Assembly (NCBI GenBank): GCA_004524515.1
Contig: SDNV01000083.1
Span: 1 to 12,941 of the forward strand
Source: Promethearchaeota archaeon
GTDB lineage: Archaea > Asgardarchaeota > Lokiarchaeia > Sigynarchaeales > SOKP01
Length of the DNA stretch: 12,941 nt
Direction: 5' to 3'
The notes below the pieces were generated by a model, which was not told where the DNA came from, made no database searches, and was given only the letters and a program-made list of their open reading frames with translations. Positions 8,694 to 12,941 of this stretch are shown here, one piece after another (the first letter of the stretch is position 1; each line of letters opens with the position of its first letter). Position numbers and translations under genes: made by a program.

Positions 8694-8710
8694 TTATATT
8701 TTATTAAAAA
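8694..8710 (-). promoter_or_regulatory. TATA-like element of the radical SAM gene
   Basis: The - strand reads TTTTTAATAAAATATAA. The core is centred about 25 nt from the ATG at 8677, predicting a leaderless transcript that starts at that ATG. This is part of the reason for preferring 8677 over the TTG at 8686. Confidence 0.35.
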
Positions 8711-8774
8711 ATATCATAAAAAATTTCAAAATTAGTTAAAATTTTATATCTTTTTTTGAATAATTTATTAATTT

Positions 8775-8796
8775 ATATTATTGAAGTTAATAATAT
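8775..8796. promoter_or_regulatory. 8-bp inverted repeat in the divergent intergenic region (candidate operator)
   Basis: ATATTATT and AATAATAT are perfect inverted repeats separated by GAAGTT. The site lies near the middle of the gap between the radical SAM gene and the HTH regulator, about 100 nt from each start. A dimeric winged-HTH protein could bind it, and regulators often bind between themselves and a divergent target. The repeats contain only A and T, so chance occurrence in this DNA is a real alternative. Confidence 0.3.
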
Positions 8797-8892
8797 TTAA
8801 ATGTTGTGCTATATTGCCCAGCATTAAGAATAAATTAATTTTGTATTATAAAGAACTTTACATCATTTGATAAAAAGCTATTAATTATTTTT

Positions 8893-9576
8893 ATGAATTC
8901 TAATAAAAAGATTGATTATCGGACCAAAATAGTCAAAAAATTATCAGAATCTGCATCTGGACTTACTATTACCGAAATTTCTAATAAAACAGATATTCAT
9001 CGTAATACCGTTTCTAAATATTTAGGAGTTTTGGAGGCAGAAGGATTAGTAAAAAAAAAAGAGATAGGTGCCGCAAGTTTATATTTTTTTAGTAAGAAAA
9101 GGAAGTATTTACGAAAAAATTTGGTAACTTCATTTTTACAAGCCTTATTGTTTGGGTTGAAAGAAGAATTTCCGGATAATCGCGAGTCCTTTAAGAAAGT
9201 AGGGCTCAAGATATTAGAATATTTTAATTTTCCTATTGGCAATTCATATATTAGAGAATTTGAGAGAGTAAAATCGGATTCTGATACCATAGATCAATTA
9301 AAATTATTTCAAAAGTTCTATAATTCATATGATTTTTTCCAAGATGATTTAGATATATCAATTTTGGAACTTCATCATAATAAAATAATGTATAGAATTA
9401 AAAATTCAGAATTTTTAAATGAAAATTTTATTTATTTCTTTTATATCGCATGCGGGATAACTGAGGGAATATATATACATAATTTAAACAAAGATGTGAA
9501 GTGCAATGTTGAAAATGTGAATATTGCAGAAGATATGGATGAATGTTTTATTGACATATCTCTTGAAATAAAATAA
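8893..9576 (+). CDS. Winged-HTH transcriptional regulator with V4R-like ligand domain
   Basis: A 227-residue protein. Residues about 8-70 form a winged helix-turn-helix: LTITEISNKTDIHRNTVSKY gives helix-turn-recognition helix, EAEGLVKKKEIGAASLYFFS the wing. This is the pattern of archaeal ArsR/IclR-like regulators. The remainder (about 80-227) resembles a V4R (vinyl-4-reductase) sensor domain, ending with ACGITEGI, a Val-Glu strand, and NIAEDMDECFIDI. That last segment corresponds to the family's C-x7-C-x-F signature, but the first cysteine is Asn (N210) while C218 is kept. V4R domains bind small hydrophobic ligands or metals; here the ligand is unknown and altered metal binding is inferred. 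It starts with ATG, with no Shine-Dalgarno; a TATA-like TTTGATAAAAA is near 8866-8876. It is divergent from the radical SAM gene, its likeliest target besides itself. Confidence 0.75.
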   Translation: MNSNKKIDYRTKIVKKLSESASGLTITEISNKTDIHRNTVSKYLGVLEAEGLVKKKEIGAASLYFFSKKRKYLRKNLVTSFLQALLFGLKEEFPDNRESFKKVGLKILEYFNFPIGNSYIREFERVKSDSDTIDQLKLFQKFYNSYDFFQDDLDISILELHHNKIMYRIKNSEFLNENFIYFFYIACGITEGIYIHNLNKDVKCNVENVNIAEDMDECFIDISLEIK

Positions 9577-9578
9577 AC

Positions 9579-9595
9579 TGTCTTAAAATAAGACA
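9579..9595. promoter_or_regulatory. Perfect 7-bp palindrome with TATA-like centre
   Basis: TGTCTTA-AAA-TAAGACA begins three bases after the stop of the HTH gene. No T-run follows on the + strand, so it is not an ordinary terminator hairpin. Its centre (TTAAAATA) is TATA-like and about 50 nt upstream of the TTG start of the next gene, so an operator overlapping a promoter is one reading; an mRNA-end hairpin is the other. Confidence 0.35.
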
Positions 9596-9638
9596 TAATT
9601 AAAAAAAATATTTTGGTTCAATAGATTTAAATGAAGTA

Positions 9639-10052
9639 TTGAAAAATCAATCAGTTTATTTAAAATTGGCAAAGGAAGAATATGACGCATGTATAAATAG
9701 ACTTAACTCTACTTCGTTATGGGAATTGATTGAAGATAATGTAATTTATTGCATTTATAAAACTCTCGGCAATTTGGCGGATCTTTCACTACGTGATATT
9801 AATAGAAAAATTAGTAGCATTAACTGGGACGACGCGAAACGAGAAATTTTCTACAACCTTCAAGATCAAAATTTTTATGGATTTAATTTAATCGCCTACC
9901 CTATTGATAGCATACATTCTCATATTGATTTTGTGCTTGAGCTAGCCCTACTTGTCCTGGAGGAGTTAAATGATCTTGATAAACTTCGCCGCGAATATGG
10001 GTACAGGGTAGATGATATTGCGAATCAGTTCAAAAAATTTTATAACAAATAA
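9639..10052 (+). CDS. Hypothetical protein, 137 residues, unusual codon use
   Basis: The frame opens after a TAA at 9600-9602 and the only usual start is TTG at 9639; an ATG at 9631 is in another frame and stops at once. No Shine-Dalgarno is seen. The product is mostly helical, acidic-to-mixed and soluble: a helix with LAKEEYDACINRL, a Trp-containing middle (SLWELIEDN, ISSINWDDAKREIF), and a C-terminal helix rich in Leu, Glu and Arg (VLELALLVLEELNDLDKLRR). I do not recognise the family. Compared with neighbours it uses more G/C-ending and CGN codons (for example CTC GGC, GAC GAC GCG, CTT GTC CTG GAG GAG, CGC CGC), which suggests a different origin. Separated by 62 nt from the HTH gene and 71 nt from the HNH gene, all on the same strand. 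Coding is supported by length, composition and a protein-like sequence; function is unknown. Confidence 0.65.
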   Translation: MKNQSVYLKLAKEEYDACINRLNSTSLWELIEDNVIYCIYKTLGNLADLSLRDINRKISSINWDDAKREIFYNLQDQNFYGFNLIAYPIDSIHSHIDFVLELALLVLEELNDLDKLRREYGYRVDDIANQFKKFYNK

Positions 10053-10082
10053 TTAAACCGAAAAATTTTCATAGTATTTACC

Positions 10083-10104
10083 AATATAAAAAAGATTTTA
10101 TATT
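10083..10104. promoter_or_regulatory. Perfect 9-bp inverted repeat over the promoter of the HNH gene
   Basis: AATATAAAA and TTTTATATT are perfect inverted repeats with an AAGA spacer. The left arm is also a good TATA-like box (CAATATAAAAAAG), which would start transcription near 10112-10116, about 10 nt before the ATG at 10124. A palindrome overlapping the TATA element could be an operator; being A+T-only it could also be chance. Confidence 0.35.
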
Positions 10105-10123
10105 CAAATACCGAGAGATAAAA

Positions 10124-11818
10124 ATGAACGAAAATACGGAAAAAGAAAAAATTCTTGGGTGTAATGATGACGATAATCCATATGGGATTGTTAATTGTAA
10201 TACGGTTTTAGAAATTCCTAGAGATGAAACATTAGATATGAATGAGGAAATAGATAAATTTAATGTCGATCCAGATGAAATGAACGATTATGGGCAAAAA
10301 TCTTCATTCGTTAGTGTTCTCAAGCAAAAGTTATATAATGATGAAATATTACGAATGAAGGAATGTGCCCGCTGCCATAAGATTTTATCATATGAAGAGT
10401 TTCACACAGTTGGAGCTGGTGATAATACACCAAGACATTGTTGTAAAAAATGCACAAATGAAATAAGAATTATTAGGTTTTATAAAAAGAAGATAAAAGT
10501 AGTTAACGCTTTTGGAGGAAAGTGTATTTATGGAGGAGAAGGAATCGAATGGCTTCCAGCAATCTCCTTCCATCATCTAAATCCTGAAATAAAAACAACT
10601 AAATATGGCGTTATTAGAAGGAAATCAGTAAGCGAAATTATTAGTACTTTAAAACAAGAGAAGGGAGATTTAGTTTGCCTAAATCACCATAGTATGATAC
10701 ATGCCATTTATTTTGAGAAATATAAGCATCTTATCTTAAAAAAAGAATTATTTAGATTAACTCCTCTCAAAATTAATCAGCTAATTTTTAGAGAAATAAA
10801 TGAAATTTCCGATCTTAATTTTAAACATTTTATTCGAGAGGAAATTCGCTTTTTTATTAAAAAAAGATATATAATAGAAAAGCATTTTGGAGGTGTTTGC
10901 ATTGCTTGCAAGAATGTTAGTGTATATTCGGACTTACCCGCTCTTGAATTCCATCATAGAGAACCAAAAGAAATAGAAGATAATATTTCATGGAATGAAA
11001 TAAAATTTAAATCTATAGACCAAATCATAAAAATTCTTTTAGAACAAGATTGCGTGTGTCTTTGTGCAAATTGTCATGCTTTCTATCATTCAAAATTTTC
11101 TAAGTTTGCTAAAGAAATTTTACCTAAAAAGATAAAAGTTTTTGAGACTATTAATCAAAAAGAATTTTTACAAGACATAATAAATCTTACAATTCCTAAA
11201 ATATTAAATAAATATAATTTGGGTAGTGTAAACACATTATATAAATGGATAAGCAATATTCTTGGATCTGATATAAATACTGTTAAAAAAGCAAGGGGTT
11301 TTCTTGAGAAGGTAAATATTGAAGATATCATAGAAGCTAAATCAAATGATCAGACTCTAGATAATGAAAATTTAATAAAAGACATCGAAAAAATACAAGA
11401 GAACCTCTCTATAAACATAAAAAATTTTTCAATTAAAAAAAGAAATATTAAGATAGAAGATCCCTTCAATCTTGTAAAACAAGAGGATTATTGGAAAGTT
11501 GATTTGTTAATTTTATATTACGAGACAAAAATGGGGATTAATAGCTTTATTCGAGGAGATGTTGATAACTTATTTAATCTTTCTCCAAGCATATCAAATA
11601 ATAAACTCAGTCTTTGGTATGAAATGGGGCTTCTCAGAAGAATTCGTGAAATTCAAGAAGACAAAGGAGGTATGCGATACAAATACCACTTCTCAGAGAA
11701 GGGGTGTATTATAGCGGAAAATATCGTCAAGAGCGAACCAGAGATTTTGGAGTTCGCTTTAGAAAAGAAAGAATTGTTAAAAAATGAGAATTTGAAAGGG
11801 CGTATGTTTCCTTATTAA
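10124..11818 (+). CDS. Double HNH-like nuclease-family protein with zinc finger and C-terminal winged helix
   Basis: A 564-residue protein. After an acidic N-terminus (1-70) comes a zinc-finger-like segment: C81-x2-C84, then C107-x2-C110. Two HNH-like modules follow. Module 2 (about 254-325) is complete: C259-x2-C262, F276-H277-H278, C314-x2-C317-H318-x3-H322. Module 1 (about 130-195) aligns with it but is altered: C134-x2-G137 lacks the second cysteine, FHH is kept (149-151), and C185-x2-H188-H189-x3-H193 has His for the second cysteine. A basic, helical region and a winged-helix-like C-terminus (about 455-535, VDLLILYYETKMGINSF onward, wing near GGMRYKYHF) suggest specific DNA binding. HNH proteins cut or bind nucleic acid; activity here is inferred from module 2 only. 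It could be a restriction, homing-like or regulatory protein. Start ATG; convergent with the AMP phosphorylase gene, 31 nt apart. Confidence 0.75.
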   Translation: MNENTEKEKILGCNDDDNPYGIVNCNTVLEIPRDETLDMNEEIDKFNVDPDEMNDYGQKSSFVSVLKQKLYNDEILRMKECARCHKILSYEEFHTVGAGDNTPRHCCKKCTNEIRIIRFYKKKIKVVNAFGGKCIYGGEGIEWLPAISFHHLNPEIKTTKYGVIRRKSVSEIISTLKQEKGDLVCLNHHSMIHAIYFEKYKHLILKKELFRLTPLKINQLIFREINEISDLNFKHFIREEIRFFIKKRYIIEKHFGGVCIACKNVSVYSDLPALEFHHREPKEIEDNISWNEIKFKSIDQIIKILLEQDCVCLCANCHAFYHSKFSKFAKEILPKKIKVFETINQKEFLQDIINLTIPKILNKYNLGSVNTLYKWISNILGSDINTVKKARGFLEKVNIEDIIEAKSNDQTLDNENLIKDIEKIQENLSINIKNFSIKKRNIKIEDPFNLVKQEDYWKVDLLILYYETKMGINSFIRGDVDNLFNLSPSISNNKLSLWYEMGLLRRIREIQEDKGGMRYKYHFSEKGCIIAENIVKSEPEILEFALEKKELLKNENLKGRMFPY

Positions 11819-11849
11819 ATTCCTTCATTGTAATACTTAAAGGAGATAA

Positions 11850-12866
11850 TTAAATTCTTTGGATTAGCATTCCTCCAAGTATTATCGGGCCACCTGTGGA
11901 ATTATATATTTTTTCTGCTCTCTTCAATTTCGAGGGACTATCTGAGTAAATCTTAAAGATTAGATCTCCTTGTTTTATTCGAGCTCCTTGTTTTTTATAA
12001 ATTTCTACACCCGATTTTTTTGAATTTGGGCAACCTGCTGCTTTTGCGATTTGATTAATAATAGCGTTATTTACTTCGGTTATATGTCCTTCTTTTTTAG
12101 CGGTAAATTCTTTCTCATAGGGGCCGAGTTCAATATTTTCCGGTAAGATATTCGGATCCCCTCCTTGAATTTCAATGATTTGTTTCATTTTTTTATAAGC
12201 CTTTCCAGATTTTAGTATTTCTTTGGCTAAATTTTGCCCTTGTCCTTTTTCTGCTTTTCCTCCCATTTCAAGTAAAATTCCCGCGAGGGAAGTGGATTTC
12301 TCAATCAAGGAATTAGGACCTGCAGTATAATCCCTCAGTAATGTTAAAGCCTCCTTTGCTTCAATTGCAGGTCCAATACAATGACCAATTGGTTGATGGG
12401 CTAATGTTAATGCGCATTCTGCTTCAATCCCCACATTTTCTGCAATTTTTTTAAATTGATACGCAAATGTCTTCCCCTCATTTGGAGTAGGAAATTTCGT
12501 TCCTTGACCAACTGGTATGTCCAACACTAATTGTTTAACTCCCATAGAAAGTTTCTTGGCTAAAATAGAGGGAATCATGAGTCCGACTGGATCCATATGT
12601 AAAGGGCGTTCAATTTCGATTAATATATTATCCGCTGGAGAGATATCTAAAGCTCCACCCCACACAATACAAGCTTTTTCTTTTGCAACAATTTCTTTTA
12701 ATTCATCCGAGTTAAAAGCAACTGGAGCTAAAACTTCCATACAATCGGCTGTACCTGAAGGTGATGTTATTGCTCTGGTGCTAGTCTTTGGAATAAGTAA
12801 TCCAGCTGTAGCGACGATTGGGACAATAACGAGAGAAACTTTATTGCCGGGAACTCCTCCTTTCAG
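11850..12866 (-). CDS. deoA: AMP phosphorylase (archaeal DeoA-like), C-terminal two-thirds
   Basis: The continuous frame runs from a TAG at 12867-12869 to a TAA at 11850; its first ATG is at 12740 (296 residues), but strong homology begins at once after the TAG: GGVPGNKV, then KTSTRAITSPSGTADCMEVL, which is the hallmark of archaeal NMP phosphorylases. Further features are ERPLHMDPVGLMIPSILAKK (nucleoside-site region), DIPVGQGTKFP, LAHQPIGHCIGPAIEA and a C-terminal PYNP-type domain (HITEVNNAIINQIAKAAG, then KKSGVEIYKK). The enzyme splits AMP (also CMP, UMP) with phosphate into base and ribose-1,5-bisphosphate, feeding the archaeal AMP pathway with R15P isomerase and type III RuBisCO. The upstream part is in the same frame beyond the TAG; see the insert entry. 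The full protein is about 500 residues, so around 150 N-terminal residues lie outside the window. Starting translation at 12740 would remove the phosphate loop and is unlikely to give an active enzyme. Confidence 0.88.
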   Translation of the reverse strand: MKGGVPGNKVSLVIVPIVATAGLLIPKTSTRAITSPSGTADCMEVLAPVAFNSDELKEIVAKEKACIVWGGALDISPADNILIEIERPLHMDPVGLMIPSILAKKLSMGVKQLVLDIPVGQGTKFPTPNEGKTFAYQFKKIAENVGIEAECALTLAHQPIGHCIGPAIEAKEALTLLRDYTAGPNSLIEKSTSLAGILLEMGGKAEKGQGQNLAKEILKSGKAYKKMKQIIEIQGGDPNILPENIELGPYEKEFTAKKEGHITEVNNAIINQIAKAAGCPNSKKSGVEIYKKQGARIKQGDLIFKIYSDSPSKLKRAEKIYNSTGGPIILGGMLIQRI

Positions 12867-12893
12867 CTATATAGTAGAAAATACTTTATAAGT
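12861..12893 (-). other. About 30-nt in-frame insert with TAG inside the AMP phosphorylase phosphate loop
   Basis: On the - strand DKHS (12894-12905) should be followed by one residue, Ile or Thr, then GGVPGN (12843-12860). Instead eleven codons lie between: T Y K V F S T I, TAG (12867-12869), L K. Removing 30 nt after ACT (12891-12893) would restore DKHS-T-GGVPGN, the Thr form seen in bacterial thymidine phosphorylases. The frame is the same on both sides. The inserted stretch is A+T-rich and contains CTATATAG, a small palindrome. I do not see a convincing bulge-helix-bulge splice structure. Splicing, recoding, decay and assembly error all remain possible. Confidence 0.6.
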
Positions 12894-12941
12894 GCTGTGT
12901 TTGTCATAAACTTTTGGCCCGAAATCAAATAAAGTCCCACT
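12870..12941 (-). CDS. deoA: AMP phosphorylase, upstream segment in the same frame (partial)
   Basis: From the window edge the - strand reads SGTLFDFGPKVYDKHS and then eight insert-derived residues up to the TAG at 12867-12869. The segment matches the part of archaeal AMP phosphorylase just before the phosphate-binding loop. It is in the same frame as the downstream segment, so the two are parts of one gene. The N-terminal domain and the promoter are outside the window. Whether this is an expressed upstream piece or a pseudogene remnant cannot be decided here. Confidence 0.6.

Noticed and set aside
12867..12869. TAG decoded as pyrrolysine in AMP phosphorylase
   Set aside because: Readthrough would still leave ten extra residues in the phosphate loop. 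TAG also ends the radical SAM gene here, followed by a second TAG, as for a normal stop. No Pyl genes are in the window. Not excluded, but disfavoured.
12873..12890. GT...AG mini-intron of 18 nt (GTATTTTCTACTATATAG) inside the insert
   Set aside because: Removing it deletes the TAG and keeps the frame, but leaves four extra residues (STYKLKGGV) in an invariant loop, and archaea have no spliceosome.
12517..12891. 124-codon open frame on the + strand at the window end
   Set aside because: It is antisense to the conserved AMP phosphorylase sequence and its composition follows from that gene.
12843..12905. Archaeal bulge-helix-bulge intron in AMP phosphorylase
   Set aside because: The positions that would have to form the 4-bp central helix (after each cut) do not pair well: GAGG or GGAG on the 3' side has no good partner in the A+T-rich 5' side. 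Kept only as an open option under the finding.
1..12941. tRNA, rRNA, riboswitch or insertion sequence
   Set aside because: No tRNA-like TTCGA/TC arm with matching stems, no rRNA-like high-GC block, and no transposase or terminal inverted repeats were recognised.

Overview
The window is A+T-rich and looks archaeal. Evidence: a replicative-type ATP-dependent DNA ligase, an archaeal AMP phosphorylase (DeoA-like), TATA-like elements placed for leaderless or short-leader transcripts, and T-rich tracts after stop codons. Three tandem HEAT + leucine-rich-repeat proteins resemble families I associate with Asgard archaea, especially Lokiarchaeia-like (Promethearchaeota) genomes. That placement is an inference from style, not a search result.

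Layout: (1) 1-255, + strand, the C-terminal end of an unrecognised protein, followed by a T-rich terminator. (2) 377-2137, + strand, a complete ATP-dependent DNA ligase with all nucleotidyltransferase motifs, a TATA-like box and a plausible ribosome binding site. (3) 2152-6668, - strand, three paralogous genes of about 450-500 codons, each with an N-terminal HEAT-like part and 10-12 LRRs of 23 residues; they converge on the ligase with a 14-nt gap. (4) 6830-8677, - strand, a B12-binding-type radical SAM protein with its start probably at an ATG three codons inside the longest frame. It is divergent from (5) 8893-9576, + strand, a winged-HTH regulator with a V4R-like C-terminal domain; the 200-nt gap between them holds an 8-bp inverted repeat. 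(6) 9639-10052, + strand, a 137-codon gene of unknown function, TTG start, with codon use unlike its neighbours. (7) 10124-11818, + strand, an unusual protein with a zinc-finger-like segment, two tandem HNH-like domains (the first with a degenerate metal site) and a C-terminal winged-helix-like part. (8) 11850 to the window end, - strand, AMP phosphorylase, running off the edge.

The most striking observation is in gene 8. The invariant phosphate-binding loop (family form DKHS-I/T-GGVPGN) is split by about 30 extra nucleotides that contain an in-frame TAG. The frame is the same on both sides and the protein is well conserved on both sides, so this is not a simple frameshift. It could be a tiny intron, a bypassed or recoded segment, a recent inactivating insertion, or an assembly error.

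How the genes work together: ligase (replication and repair) and AMP phosphorylase (nucleoside monophosphate salvage) are housekeeping genes flanking an accessory-looking middle. The HEAT-LRR cluster looks like a locally expanded protein-interaction family. The divergent V4R-like regulator and radical SAM gene may form a sensor/enzyme pair. The unknown 137-codon gene and the double-HNH gene each have a perfect palindrome at their promoter position. No tRNA, rRNA, CRISPR array or insertion sequence was recognised, and no gene-free stretch exceeds 300 nt.
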